Origin: Stercorarius parasiticus
Lineage: Eukaryota; Chordata; Aves; Charadriiformes; Stercorariidae
Length of the DNA stretch: 64,000 nucleotides
Reading direction: 5' to 3'
Assembly (NCBI GenBank): GCA_013396915.1
Contig: VWZL01002556.1
Span: 1-64,000, forward strand
This document shows, piece after piece, positions 11,640 through 25,800 of this stretch (its first letter is position 1; each line of letters starts with the position of its first letter). The notes beneath the pieces were generated by a model. The model was given only the letters and a program-made list of their open reading frames with translations. It was not told the DNA's origin and ran no database searches. Both the position numbers and the translations under genes were made by a program.

Positions 11640-14600
11640 TCCCCCCCTTGCAGATGGTGCTGGGCCAGGGGAGAGGTGAATGGCACCGGCTGAAGTGCCA
11701 CCTTGGGGACAGTCCTTGCAGGAGGTGGACAGGCAGCAGGGCTGCTCTGCAAACAGGTCAGCCCCCTCCCCAGGCGCCTGGAGGGGCTGAAAGAGGCCCT
11801 TGGCCGGGCCAGCCCTTGCTGAGTGCCAGAAGAGGATGCAGGCAGCTGCGTGGGACATCTCCCCTGCCCTCACCAGCCCAGCAGCAGGGACAGGACCCTC
11901 TGCACAGCCCCCCTTGCTCGGCATGTGGCCCCCCTCCTCACACCTCGACACGGCCCCTCTAATGGCTTCCATCTGTTGGCACCTCCTGACCCTGGTGCTC
12001 AGCGCCAGAGCCTTATGAGATCCAGATGGGGCTGGGTGGAAAGTCAGGCAGCGACGGCATGGGGAGCAGAGCCAGCACCGGCGGGGGGCCTGCACCCACC
12101 CCACCGGGGAGATGTGTTGCTCCTGGCTGGGCACCGGGGCTGCCCTTGAACCTGGGGTGCCTGGAAGATGGGGGCATCCCGAAAGGGTCCTCATGGGGAC
12201 TGGGTTGGAGGGGACCAGGGCAGGGCTGTGCCTTTTCCAATGGTTTGTGTGCCCACAGACCCCTCTGCCCTCACTGGGTGCCCCTGCACGCCCACCCCTG
12301 GTGCAGGAACATGGGGGCTTGGCTTTGTGGGGTCCCAGCCCCTCACTGCCCCTGGTGAACACACTCACCCTGGATGGGGGACATGGGGCTCAGCCCTCCA
12401 TCTACAGTGCGCTACTGCGGTGACACCATCCTTGGACAGCAGCAGGCCTCTCCACGGAGCAAGTAAGGCAGGTCACCAGGCTGGGGAGGTGTAAGGGACC
12501 AGATCCTGCCTGGGCTTCTGGGCCCAACAGCCATATCCCCTCTCCCAAGTGCATCCCAGAATTTGCCAGCTCCAGCTGTGCCATGCTGCCATCACCTGCT
12601 GGACTCTGGTCCCCAGCATCCAACCCAGACAGCACCTTTTCTGATGTGTCACAGTCACCCTTGCCTCCCCTTGCTCCCCGGCATGGCATGGGCAGCCCTT
12701 TCTGCTTGGAAACCTGCTCTTACACCAGACTCCACCCCCCTGCCACTGTGGAGGGGATCAGGGCTGTGGTTGTCCATAGGATGCTGTTGAACATGGGTGA
12801 TGGCCAACCCATAGCTGTGGCTCCAGCATTTGCAAACTGAGCTCAGTGGTTTCCCAGCACTTGGTGCTGGTTTAGAGGCTGACGCCTGCTCAAGACACAG
12901 GAGCACAATGGCCAGAAAATGGGAGAGTGTGAGCCGGCGGCTCTGGCCCCTGTATCCTCCCTGCGTATTAACTCTGTAGTCCATGCATGCTGAAATAGAA
13001 GGGGGTTACTGCTGGCTGGGGAGAGCAGAGACCGGTGGAGCCTTGCACATCCACAAGGGAATGTGTGGGCAAGCTCAGGTGCGTAGAAGAGAAATGACAG
13101 CCATAGCTGTGCTGTCCCCATGTGCCAAGCCCTGCATCCCCTTCTTTAGCTGCCTGACCAGGTGGTGGGGACAGCCAGTTCTGGTTGCCATGGCAGCTTG
13201 AGGGTAGGAGATGTACATCTGGTCCTCATCACTGCATCCTGCTGCCCTTGGCCCAGGATGGTGACTCCTTTCCTCTCTGATGAAAGCTCTGTAGATGGGT
13301 CCTGCCACCCATTTGGCAGCTGGAGATACCAAGAGAAGGCGAGAGGTCTGCACACCACCAAAAAGTCCTGCCTGCCCGCACTGTGGCCGCACGGCTCAGC
13401 TCCCTGTCCCAGACATGGGTATCAGGGACCCCACGGAAGCAGCAAGTCCAGTGCTTGGGGGGATAGAGATGCTTGGTGCTGAGTGCTGCACTCCCAGCTG
13501 CCCGGGGGAGTGTGCCTTGGTGCTGGAAATGGGCGAACAGGGCTTTCCACTGGACCAGTGGAGGAGCAAGGGGAGGGCTGGGGTGAGCAGCAATCTGGGA
13601 TAAAGGACAGGCCTCCAGATGCCAAAGTCAACTTTGCCTTCAAGCCGTGGAGAAGAAAAACAGGAAGGGACCATGAGAGCAGTCCCAGTGCCGGCACCTC
13701 CCTGTCCCACCGCGGGGCCAGGGCACTTCCTCCAGGGCTCAGGCTCTTCCCAGGCTCTTCGGTGGTTGGCACAGCCACTAAGCGAGCAGGAGGATGCCTG
13801 CTGCTGGCTGGAGCCCTGCCTGGACGCACCCTGCCCGGATAGGCAGAGGCACTTCCAAACTTGCCTTGCTGCTGTATCCCACCCTCCCCAGGGTGGATGC
13901 TGTGCCAAGATCGCTGGGAAGGTGGGACAAGCCAGGCCTGGGGATGCTGAGGCTGTGCCAGCTCAAAGCAGCCTGTGGGCTGCATCCACGAGAAGCAGGG
14001 ATGCGTCCAGCTCCCTGGCATGGGACAGGGACCAACCCAAGCCCAGCAGGAGAAAAGTACAAGAGAACATGGCCCGGCGCCTGTTGGGGGACTAAAATTT
14101 CCAGCAGGAAATGCTACCCACCAAGGGAGGTCCCCAGCACTGAGGTGCAAAAAGGTCCATGTCCGTGTCTCCATCCAGTGCGGGGTGGCTCCATCCGGAG
14201 CATTTCTTGGGCAGAGGCTGGGGTGCACCAGTCACCCGGCTGTGTGCAGGGCTCCTTTGGGAAGGCAATAGCCTGGGCAAAAGCCTTTTCAGCAGGGCAC
14301 TGGCTGTGGACAGTTGCACAGCGGTGCCTGGGCTGTTTGACTTTCACCAAGCCTGCCAAATATCTGGGCTGGCCCTCAGGCCCAGCCTCCTCCCCTCCCT
14401 GCCGCGCTGCCAGGATCAGCCCGCATTTTGCAGGGGGGGAGGCGGGTTGCACAGGACTCTGAAAGCAAAACAGTCTCAACTTACCTCTCATGGCTGCTCC
14501 TGCTTCCTTCTCCGCCATGTCCTGAGCCAAGGAAAGAAGTAAAAGCGGCTCTGGCAGATTGTGGAAGCCATAGGGGCATGAAACATATATATGTCACGAG

Positions 14601-16555
14601 GTGAGGGAGAAAGGAAGGGGTACATATACGCCTTCGTGGCTCATCAGGGAGAGAAGGATGCATGGACTGAGGGAATGAACCATGCAGACATGTAGATCCA
14701 TGCATTGGTCTGTTGGCAGAAGGAGGAAGGGATGGATATATAGATGGATGCATGGATGTATGTATGGATAGGCAGTTTGGACACCTAAATACCATCCTAA
14801 GCATCAAAGATGCTCATTATGCAGGGGCTGACTTGTGAAAATGTCTGGGAGGCCAAGTACATAAGGCTAGCAAAGGGAGAGCTGTGGGCAGAGCAAGGAC
14901 GGTGTTTGGGAAAAAGTGGCAGGTGTGGTCCATGCAGCCAGCCCCATGGAAGTGGTATCACAGCTGACATGAAGAGACAGAACCCGAATTGTTACCAGTG
15001 CAGGTCCTGAGAATGTCAGGGGAGAATGTGGAGCATCTCCAGAGGGATTGCATCCCCCTCAGGAGCCGCTTCCATCTCACGCCATCAGGGCACTGGGAGT
15101 GGAGGAGCAGCAGGGACCCTGCCCTGGGGACACAGTGAATCCAAACACAAATGCTTTAAAAACCCAGTGCTGAGCATTCACCCTGGCCACAGCTTTCATC
15201 TCACCTGCACATGGGATACCTCTGCCTGGGGTTTTGCTAGCAGGTCCAAGCACCCAGTCTGCTGGAAACCCCTGAGATCACTTGTACTCTCTCTTCTTCC
15301 TCTGCCTCCCTTTCCAGCTGACACAGGCCTGCAAGATCCTTGTCCATCATCCACTCTTTCCTAAAAGACAGAAGGGGAGGCATCACCTGCCAGGACAGAT
15401 GTGCTGGCACCCAAACAGATGTGGAGAGGGTAAGGGCCTGAGACATCTCTTCTTGCTGCCCCACTGTAGGCTTCTCCCTGCAGGAATGGGTTGTTTTGCA
15501 CTTTGCTTGCTGGGGCTGGCCCCTTCCCTGCCTCCTGGATGCTTTTGGTCTTTCACAGCCGGGAAACGCCAAGCATGTGGCTGCAGAGGTGCTGGGAGGC
15601 TCAAGCAGCTTAGCTCTACCTGAGCACCGCTGCTCTTGATGCTCTCAGGAAATGGCTTCTCCCTCCTCAAAGCAGCAGCAGCTCTTTGGACGAGCTCACC
15701 GAGCCCAGGACTTTCCTGCCAGCTTCTTTTGCACTCAAAACAGTCCTGTTGTCCAAGCAAGCGCTCACAGTGCTTTGTGTGCCTGCCGTGAAGTGTGGTG
15801 GCACTGGGGGACACACGCAGCCGTATCGCTTTTCACAGCAGTGCCCACTGCGTGTTCCCCATACACACATCTCCTCTGCTGTGCAGTGTGAGGACCATAT
15901 CTCCTCAAAGCTGCCATGTCACTTGCTCAGAGGGGATGATCTCCTCCCTTCCCTGTGGCAGAAACTTCATCTTCTCCACCAGCTGCCACCAGAGTCGCAG
16001 GGACTGAAACAGAGCAGGACACTACGCTGGGACCTGCGCTGAGGAGGGATAGGGAGCCTCCCTGTCTGCTCTCCTCCCACCAGCTGCACCTTGTCGTCCC
16101 CTGCCTCCACTGCCACATCAGCTGCTTCGTCTGCAGGGACAGACCAAGCGAAGAGAAGTTATGGACAGCATGGCTCAGCCCTTCGCTGGAGCTCCTTAAC
16201 AAGCTGGGGGACTGCAGTGCTCCCTGAGTTTCCAGGATTGCACGGAGCAGGCACTGGGAAGAAAGACAGCCCCGTACAGCAGGGCCTTTCTCTGCATCCT
16301 GGAAGTAATGGGCCAGAGTTAAATGTGACTGTAGGAGTCTCATGTGGCTTTGCAGGGTTACAATACGTTGGGGCCCTCCCAGCATACAAGCAACCCCCAG
16401 CCTTTGCTCCACGCTGGGAGATCCACGATATGTGGCAGCTCCTCCTACATGCTGGGTACTGGCATAGTCACCTCTGTGCTGATGGATCCAGAGATGGTAA
16501 GGTGCTGAAAGTGCCAGGTCTGTTGCCTACACCTGGGATCTCTTGGAGGATGCTG
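11640..16555. other. Intergenic DNA 3' of IL11RA
   Basis: No gene is supported on either strand. An ATGG-type simple repeat lies at about 14705-14775. Long minus-strand frames (11520-12368, 13422-14228) lack domains, splice structure or family resemblance. Confidence 0.6.
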
Positions 16556-16866
16556 ACTGATCCCCAAGAGGATCTTCTGACCTGAAAGGCACCGATCCCC
16601 AGGGGGATGCTGACCTGGAAAGCACCAGTCACCAGGGGGATGCTGACCTGGAAGGCATCAATACTCGGGAAGATGCTGACCTAGAAGGTACTGATGCCAG
16701 GGAGGATGCTGACCTGGAAGGGCTCTGGTTGCCAGGGGAACACTGCACATGCCAATATGGAAGACATTGATCTTCAAGAGGATGCTGATCTGGAAAACAG
16801 TGATGCACAGGAGGATGCCAGCCTGGAAGGCACCAGTTCCCAGGGGGATTCTGGAAGACACGATTT
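16556..16866 (+). repeat. Minisatellite, about 33-bp unit
   Basis: About nine copies of a unit beginning GGATGCTGACCTGGAAGGCA, most spaced 33-34 bp. It gives open frames on both strands but no recognisable protein. Confidence 0.85.
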
Positions 16867-19800
16867 ATCCAGGGCATAGTGCTTTCTCCCCTACTCCAGA
16901 GCACTTCTTTCAGCTCCCCACTTATGCTGGGCATCAGTTCAGCCAGTGACCACTCCAAGGGCTTGGGCTGGGGATCCACGCTCAGGCAGGCATCCATGGC
17001 TGGCTGCAAAGACGCTGGTGAGCCGCCTACAGGAAGATGAGCCAGCACCACCTCTCCCAGTTTCCCTCCTCCCCGGAGCTACCCACTGGGGCTGGGAGCT
17101 GCAGCACAGCTACGGGCCAGGGGGGAGCGTGGCCCCCAGCTCCTGCCAAAACAACCCCAAGCCCCATCCTTCTGCACACAAGAGGGATGCCCAGACCCTA
17201 TTTTCCCACTAGATGGCAAACATTGCCTTCAAAACAGTCTTTCGGGGAATTACTTGCCTTCCCTGGGAGAAGAGGCTAAGAAAACCCTTTAGGCAAAGGG
17301 CCTGACGCTGCTCAGGAGTGGGGCTGGGGGCGGCAGGGACCCCTGATGTGCTCCTCATCTTGCTGCTTCTGTCATTTCTTAAATTGTATTCCTTTCCCAC
17401 CTGCCTGGTTTCTCCCTGGTCCCGGAAAGCCCAGCCCTTACCCTGTGCTGGTGGTGCTGGGCGCCCCAGGCATGCAGGAGAAGCATCTACTTACCCTGGG
17501 TGTCACCTTGAACTTCCACAGCCGCAAAGTGAAACCCAGAAGCTTTGCTGGGAATTAATTAACGCTGTGGTTTCCAAGCCAAATGTGCACTCGTTCCTCC
17601 TTGCAAGCCCCCATGTCCACAGGCAAGGGTATAAATAAAGGAGTCAGGGATGAAGGCTTGTGCAGGTGGATGTGCACACTTGTCTAAGATCTTCTGCCAG
17701 CTCAGATGCATTTCCAGACTTGTGTACATTTGTTTGAATTCAGTCCCAGATCCTCTCATGGTCTCTCTATTAACCTTGTGCAGAAGTTTTCTGAGCATTT
17801 GCTGCTGGCTCTGGCACTGCTGCAATATTGCTGTGTGGTTAAACATGATGTGTCATAGCTAATGAAGGAGATAACTGTGGATGGTAAATGTTTAATACGG
17901 ACAAATCAAGCCAATTAGACGATGTCAAGGGAAAAGTGTGTCATCTCAAGCTGTGTCCGTTCTGTGTGGAGGAGCGGGTCTGTGGAAGGGCACAACCCCA
18001 GCTTCTACAGGATCAGCAGCTCCCAGCGCCAGCCAAGGGTAAAGACCCTGAATGCAGATCTTCCTGGAGACCCCCAGACCACCATGTAGGTAGCTTCACC
18101 TGCGGGAAGAAGATAGTCTCTTAAGAGGCAGGTGTTTTTTTCTGAAACAAAGACCTCTGGGTGGCTAGAAGGGATGGCAGCCGTCTCCAGCACAGAGGTG
18201 CAGAACGAGAAGCAGTAAATCATCCCTCTGAAAACACTCCTTGGAGTCTTTGACAGCTCTTGTCCCTTTGACAGCATGCCAACTGCTTTTGTGGCACCCC
18301 TGGGGCTCCAGAGCTCAACAGTGCTTGGATAGGAGCGCGCTGGAACCCCAAGGGATGGGTTCCCAATGGCAGTCCCCCCGCAACATTAACGAGCTAACAG
18401 CAGCAGCTGTATTTCCTCCACAGAATGCTCAGGAGCCCTACTCCTGGCAGCCTCATCTGCCCTCGCTGCCTCCAACGTTTCCTGTGCGGGGATGTTGACT
18501 AGTTTCATTTACAGTTGGGTGAGAAGGGTCCTTCAGGCATCCTGGCCACTTCCTTCAGGAAGGGATTATTGTCTCTTCCTCCATGAGGGCTGGAAAGTCC
18601 CTCTAGGGGCTATCTGTAGTCAAAGAGAAAAAAGTGAAAAACGAAAGGAAAAGGGTGACTGGGGAATAGAAACCAAGGTAGCTGTTGGGAGCAGCGTGTG
18701 GCTCAGGGCAGCAAGCCACTGACGCATCGCAACAACCACTAAACCATGAGGAAAGCAGGTAGAAAGCCCTTCTGGTCCTCTCCAGCATAGCTGGACTCCC
18801 TGCCAGCCTTTGCATTGTCATGTGCTGGTGCCTGGGGACATGGGATCGGGGCAGAAGCAGTGACAGCATGGATGGCGTGGGCTCTGGTGCATCCCTGTAG
18901 CTTGAGGCTTCCCCATCCCTTTGCGAAACTCACAGTCTCTGAAGGCAGCAGAGCAACAGTTCAGCACAAACATAGCTGCATCACTCTTGAACAGATCCAG
19001 GAGGGTTTGACACTCACTCCTGACCTGAGGACACCAAGGGATGGATAAGTCCCCTTGCCTGAGGATGTCACATCTTTGCCTTGACGCATACCTGATTCCA
19101 GTCCAGGTCCTAGGAGCAGTTCTGGCCCTTCCCTGTAGGTTCAAGGTTCTGTGTTTTCATCCTGGGTGGTTTTCACCAAGCAAATGTTTCCTGCCTCTGC
19201 ATGGCATCTCTCAATGGTGATGGGCTGCCATGGCAGGGAACCTCCAAGTTCTCTGACCTTGCTTTTCCCCCATCTCAGATCCCTGGAGGCTGGAACCTAC
19301 TTTCATGTTGGTGACATGTGGTCCCAAGCTAACCAGCAAGCCAGAGGCTCTGGAGAAAACTGGGAGCCATGTCCCCTCCTGCCTGCAGTAGGGTGACACC
19401 ATCCACATCCCTCACCTGGTGCTGCCAGGTGAGAACATCCTTTAAGCACAAAGCAGCCAATGCTTCAGAAATGCTGGTGGAGCTGCACTGAGTTACTCTG
19501 GGTGAGGACCTGCACCTCTCTCCCTGTGGCCTTTCACAGGGTCTTGGCCATGTCCATGGTGTGGGGCTGTGGTGGCAGAGGCAAAGGGTCTGTGCTGGGG
19601 CTGCTGGGGGTCTGCGGGGCTACACATCCCCTTTGTGCCAGTTCAGATCCACCAGTGGGTGACGGATGAGAAGCATTAGCCAGCAAGGTAGCTGAGGGGG
19701 CTGGGGAAATGCTTCTTCTGTGTCCAGAGCTGAGGGATGAGCCTCTCCAGGCTCAGCTGACCTTGCCCTCCAGGGGGTTAAAGGCAGTAGCCCATCATGA

Positions 19801-22800
19801 TACACTGAGAGCCCCAGCAGAAGCACCATGCAGAAACCAGCACTGCAGAGAGAAGAGCAGGGACCCTCCAGCTACATCAGCACTAGGAAATCAGCTCTGC
19901 TGGGGACTGCTTTCCAGCCCTGGGCCAACAGGCATGTGACAGCCAGCCTCTACCCTGTTAAACTCTCTTCCCCCTCCTTGGCTGCACACAAATTGCCTGT
20001 TGGGAATGATGCCTGCCCTTGGGGTCAACTGCCCAGGCTAGATGACCTGAGCCAAAACCTGCCAGAAACGAAGTTGAGGGTGTTCCAGCACAAGAAGACA
20101 TTTGCTTCAGTTACTGTCACCCACACAGCCCTGATGCCCTGCAGTGGGCACCGCTACGTCTTCAGGGGACACTGGGACAGTCGAGAAGGCTTGTAGCATG
20201 GCTAAAGGTAACTGCTGAGTGAAGGGGTCCATTTGGAGGATGAATGGCAGAAAATGCAACACAATTTGTGTGCCACCATTGCCAGGATGGCAGCCTGCTG
20301 TGGCCTGACAGGAGGGGAACCCGGCAGAAACTGAAGTCTCAGAGTAGAGGAAAGATGAAGAAGTCGGCACTGTTGGTGGCTCAGATCCTGCAGTGGGTTA
20401 GCGGGCTCCGCTTCCTGCGGGATTTTAGCTGTCTGCTTATTCCTCTTGCATAAGTACATTGGCTCCACTCTGGGGCCAAGTTCTGCAGTCGATAAACCTC
20501 TTTCTCTACCCTTTTCATCATGGTCCCTCAAATGCAGCAGTTCCAAAGCTGTGGCCTGAGGATCCATGGTGAAGACCTGGCAGGCAATCCGCAGACCTGC
20601 TTCACCTCTATAGTGCTCCCTGCTCTGCAGGGCTGGAAACCCATCAGAGACTTAATAGCTGACCTCCGGAGCCCAGGGGAAGTGTAGCGATGCCTCAAGG
20701 GTCATGCTTTCATTTCCTCCTGAAAGCAGCCACTTTGAAGAAAAAAAACCCAGAAGGGATCTGTGGCCTTCACTGGGGCACCGGCTGCAAAGCGAAGTGC
20801 CAGTTCCCTTTGCACAGGAACCAGCACAGCCCACAGTGACCACTACTGTGATTCCCCCCAGTATAATAACCCCCATACCCTTCCTCAAAGCGCAGCTGGA
20901 ATCCTGAAAGTAAAAAAAGCCAAATAAGACAATTGCACACAAGGAGCCTGGGGATGGGGATGATGGGCAGCAGCAGAAACCCCACGAGGTGCAAGGAGGG
21001 CTTTTGTTGGGTTTTGCTCCAGTCACACCAAGGGAAGCCTAGTCTCTTGGTGTCTCTAGGATCTGGACTTCCGATGTCACGCATCTTTCCAGAGACCTCT
21101 TTGCCCCTCTGCTGGCTGCCTGTGCCAGGAGGCAGGGCACAGAGTGACAAAGTACCTCTCCGGCCACACAACACATCAGTAGCACAGGACACATTGGCAT
21201 CGGCAATGCAAGCAGACAGGGGACAAGACTGAGACATGGGGGTTGCAAGTGTCCCTTCAAGGATATGAACCCGCATCGTGCCACTGCGAATATTTACGCA
21301 AATGCACCCAGGGCTGTGTAATCTGCAAACCTGAGCAGATTATACAAAGGAGGATAAAGTGCTGAGTTCTCCTTTAGTCATTTAGATTTACCTTCACTTT
21401 TTTTTTCCCTTGAAGACAGTTACCAGGCTGAGTTTGTGTATCTTGTACCCAATAAAGATATTAAAAGCCCTTTAATCTACTGCTGCATAATGAGCAGCTT
21501 ACTTTGCTGCAGAGGTAAATGGCGTTGGTGTGACACATTAGCTGTGCATGGCTCAGAGCTCTCTGGAAAACATCCTTGATTAGCTGGGAAGTATTCACTG
21601 GCATGCCCTTGCTGCAGGCTGGGCAGGCTAGCCTTGCCCCATCCCTGGCTGTAAACCAGGTGGCTTTCAATATCCTTGCATGGGGACAATGGGCCATGCA
21701 CAGCTTACTGACAACCAGACGGTCACGCTAGGAAGGTGAGGTCTATGTTCAGGGTGTCAGCAGAATTGAATCCAGGAAATGGCACTAGGGAATGTGTCTG
21801 GAGCATTGATGTGATGTTACCTCTGGACTCATGAAGGCTTACATATACCAGCATGGGAGATTAAAAAAGAGTAGCAGAGACCCACCAGGATGAAGATTCT
21901 GTCTTCCTTCCATGCTTGCTGTGTGCTGTGCAAGCTGTTTTACTATGAGCAGCAGGGCACATGTGGAGGTCTCCCATGCTCAACTCCCTCTGCCTCCCTG
22001 CAGCCACTCCTGGTGCTGATGGAGGTTTGGGAGATGATTTCTCCTTGCTCTGTGTTTCTGTGAGAAGGGAGCTGCAGGAAGCAAGGCTTGTGGACCCATC
22101 CCAGCACACCACAGAGTCCTTGAGATAATGTCTACAACAAAGACAAGTGTTTCGTGACCAAAGCAGGGCTCCCCTGGCCTGGAGAAGTGTGGCAGTCTTC
22201 TCCTGGGGTTTTAGGACAGTGGAGAGGGAAAGAGAGTGCTGAAGCATTTGGCGTGGCCTGTGCCAGCACTCAGCACCATGGCTTGGATTTCCTGCACACT
22301 GCAAGGGGCATCTGCACTCAGACCACAGGGCCATGTGTGCCTGTGCAAGCCACGCAGGAACCGTGACTCTTATGGGAGGTTTCCAGAGACTCAGACCTAC
22401 ACTAGCCCTTGAAGACCTTAAAATCTCATCTAAACTGACCAGGCAGGGAATGAGTGGAGGAGTTGATCTCACTCCATTACACAGGGAAGGAGGAGAGGGA
22501 CAGCAAGTGACACACACAGAAGAGCCACAGCAGAAGGATGAGCCCGTTGCCACTGTGGAGCAGAGCTCTGCAGGGTCATTCCCCCACAACTCAGGTGCTT
22601 CCAGGGTTCAGGGCTGCAGCCACATCTGCCTGATAAACTCTCCGACATGGGCAGGTGGCAATCTGCTCTGTTGGGGATGCTTCTCCACTGTGGGGCAGGC
22701 TAGTGACAAGGGATGTGTTTCCACAAGATGACCACAAATCCTCTTGCCCCTCCAGAAATGGTGTGCGGGACTGAGCGGCCACAAGAGCTTTAGGTGGAGG

Positions 22801-25800
22801 GCAGGCATCTCTCAGAGCAGCCCATTACTTTGTGCCCATCTCTGAGGCTTGCCATGTTCACCCCAAGCATCCCTATCCCCAGAAATCACTCTCTTTTTAA
22901 ATGAAAAAAAAAAAAAAGACAAAAACAACCAAAACACAACAACCAAACCACAAAATACTTAAAATGGGTTGTAGTGGCCCATCAGCAGTTTTTCACTCCA
23001 CAGTCAGCACCAGATGTGGTCTGGGAGGCTGCTCACAAAAGCCATACCAGATCTGCCCCCACCAATCTCACTGGGCAGCCAGGACCTAACAGTTTCTCTA
23101 CTGCAAAGAGGTGGAGGGGTCCATCGCAGTGAGCAGAGAGGCACAGGGAGCACACAAAGACTTCCCAACCTCATGCGTTGTCCTGAGCCCTGGGGTCCCC
23201 TGAATACCCTCAGGCAAAGTCCTCTCCAGCTTGTTTTTCTCTGCTGACAGTTCCTGTGGATCTCCAGGATGTGCTGGCACACACCCACAGACGGGAATGG
23301 CTCCGTGTGACAGCTAGCCTTGGACTTTGCCTGCCCGAACAAAGACAAAGAAGAGGCTCGGCGGAGCCTTCCTTCTCCTTCCCAGCGGGTGGCTGCCTTT
23401 TTCTGCTGGCTGGGATTTTTCGGGAGGCAGGGACATTCGGTTAAGCATTGCTAGGACAGGGCAGGGAGCCAGCAGAACTCTTGTTCCCGCAGGACAGGAG
23501 GTCAAAGGACCGGCACGCTCCCTCTCGGACTGCGCTCATGGCTACTCCATCTGCAGCCGCTTCCTCAGGATGTGAGAAATGCTGGGTAGGTGAAGACCTC
23601 CTGGGGATGAAGGACAGGGAAAAGCCTCTGCTGGCATCCCTCATCCCAACCTTGCTGGGGGATCAGGCGTCGCTACAGCAATCAGGGTAAAGGAAAGGGA
23701 AGCAACTACAGGGCTCGGTCCATCAGCGAGCTGCCCTAGGACCCTGTGGTCACAGGACATCAACACAAAAGGTGGGAGCAGGTTAATGACACCCTCTGAT
23801 GATTCAGAGTAGCAGCAATATATTTTACAAGAATAAGTGGATGTAATAGATATCGTGTGAAATTTAGCAGTGCAAAGGGCAGAGGAGACAATCCAAGAAC
23901 AGCAGTGCTGGGTCAGGACAGAGGCTGTATCACTCTGGCTCTCTCTCCGAGACCGCTACTAGATACGTAAGAAAAAGTACAAGAAATAGAGCAAACCAGA
24001 GACATACTTCCCTGCCAACCCTTCCCAGCACCAGCAGTCACTAGCACAGGCATTTCCCCAGGTGGAGCTTGCATGGTGCCCACCCGTGATGGGTTTCTCC
24101 AGCCCCTGGCTGAGCCCCTCCATCACCCTGTGCTGCATGTTCCCATGACTTACCTACAGAGGGTGTGAAAAGGGCGCTCCCACTTACTTTAAATTTGCAA
24201 CCTGATCATTTTGGAGATGGACACATCTCTTGTCAGGCCAGAAGCAGCTGCCTTGGCCCCGGCAATGCTGCAGTAGACTGCGAGGAGGGTATTTATAACC
24301 AAAACTGAAGGGGGGTCCTGTGTCAGCCTGCCTGAAGCAGGAGGAGGCTTTGAAAGACCTTCAGGGTTTCTGGTGGTGGGGAGTAGTACACTTCTAAGGG
24401 GACTGTGGTAGCATTAGGAGAGGGGAGGGGAGCTCAGGTGCTTAGCAGGCTTCAGTGTTATACTCCCAGCCTGCAGATGAGAAGTCCTGGACCTGCTGCC
24501 CAGGACCTCCCAACAGCTTCCCTGTGCAGTTTACGGGCCCAGCTAACAGGGTGGCTGTGCATGGAGCAGGCTGGAGGAAGGATCTGGCTGACTTTCCTTT
24601 TCCCATCTCTCTGACTGCTATCCTGATGACTCTCCCCTCCGTTTCCTGTGATCCACAAGTAAGTCCTTCCTTGGCAGGGCATGGAGCCAGTCGGCCTTAT
24701 CAGACACAGAAGAGACAGCCAGGGACTTTCCACTCTTTGCTGCTGTGCCCTGGTAGGAATACCAGCCTGGTACATCTTATTTGCTTCAGAGATTTCCCCA
24801 GCTCCCTTGCCCTGTGCTGCCTTTGCAGTCTTGGTGTCTCTGCCCCCGCAGACTCTAGATTTACTCTTTTTGATGGCTTTTTCCTGGCCCTGGTCATCCT
24901 CTGCCTGGAAATCCTTGGACAGAATCATCTCACAGGAAGGCTGGGAAGGAAGATATTTCCTCTGGGGCAGCACAGACCTGCTCCATGGGGAAGCCCCCAA
25001 AGACCCAGCCACCATGGCCTCCTCCGGCTCCCTTTGCAAGCAGCTGAGAAAAAGGCTCACTTGGGAATTTCTACATTTGACTCTCTGCCTGTGCTGTCCC
25101 TGATGGACTACGCAAGTGTGGCGTGGAGCTGCAGACCCTCTTCACACCAGAGCTGCACCCAGACTCAATCTCCTGGCTTTCAGAGAAAGCCTTTTGTAGC
25201 AGATCCACATCAAACCATTGCAGAACTACCTGACCTCCAACTTCACACACACTGTCCGTAACAGGAGAGCAACTTCTGGAAGAGAAGAAGCAATGCTGGG
25301 CGAATTGGGACTGTTCAGACTGGAAAGAACTGACCCAGAAGAAGGCTTGTGTGAGTGCAACCAGAAATACCCTGCAAGGAGCAAGATCCGGACCAGGAGA
25401 AATTCCTTCCCGGACTGAGTTGAAGGGGTTCTGGGAGCAGAGAGAGCAATGACCCTCCTGAAGCCCAGCCAGAGCCCTTGTAGGAAAGCATCACGGGGTC
25501 ACATTTGCAGGGGTTAATGCCCTGCTGAAAGAAGTTGTTCTCTCCCTGCATTTGCCTGCATGCAGTATGGGAAAGGCTGCAGCCTCAAAACCATTGATGC
25601 AAATGAGGCAGAGCCCCTCTGGATAGCTGGAAGCTTCTGCTCGTCACAGACTTGTCCCAACTGCCAGCACAGCCTGTGATGAATGGCCCCGGCATGTTCT
25701 GGCACAGCACAGCCCCCCAGCATTTACTTTAGACAGTTGCTGCACAAGGAAAACAAATGAGATTCAGAGAAACCCAACCTGCTGTTGGCCCCCTCCGTCT

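Noticed and set aside
11520..12368. 282-codon minus-strand frame after IL11RA, checked as possible CCL27
   Set aside because: There is no CC pair with the chemokine spacing, no signal peptide and no splice structure.
17629..17862. TATAAATAAA followed by a 70-codon Cys-rich frame
   Set aside because: The ATG is too close to the TATA-like site to be its product, and the cysteine pattern fits no chemokine or defensin.
24455..25261. 268-codon plus-strand frame with hydrophobic stretches
   Set aside because: Overlapping frames of similar length exist on both strands and no domain or family resemblance is seen.
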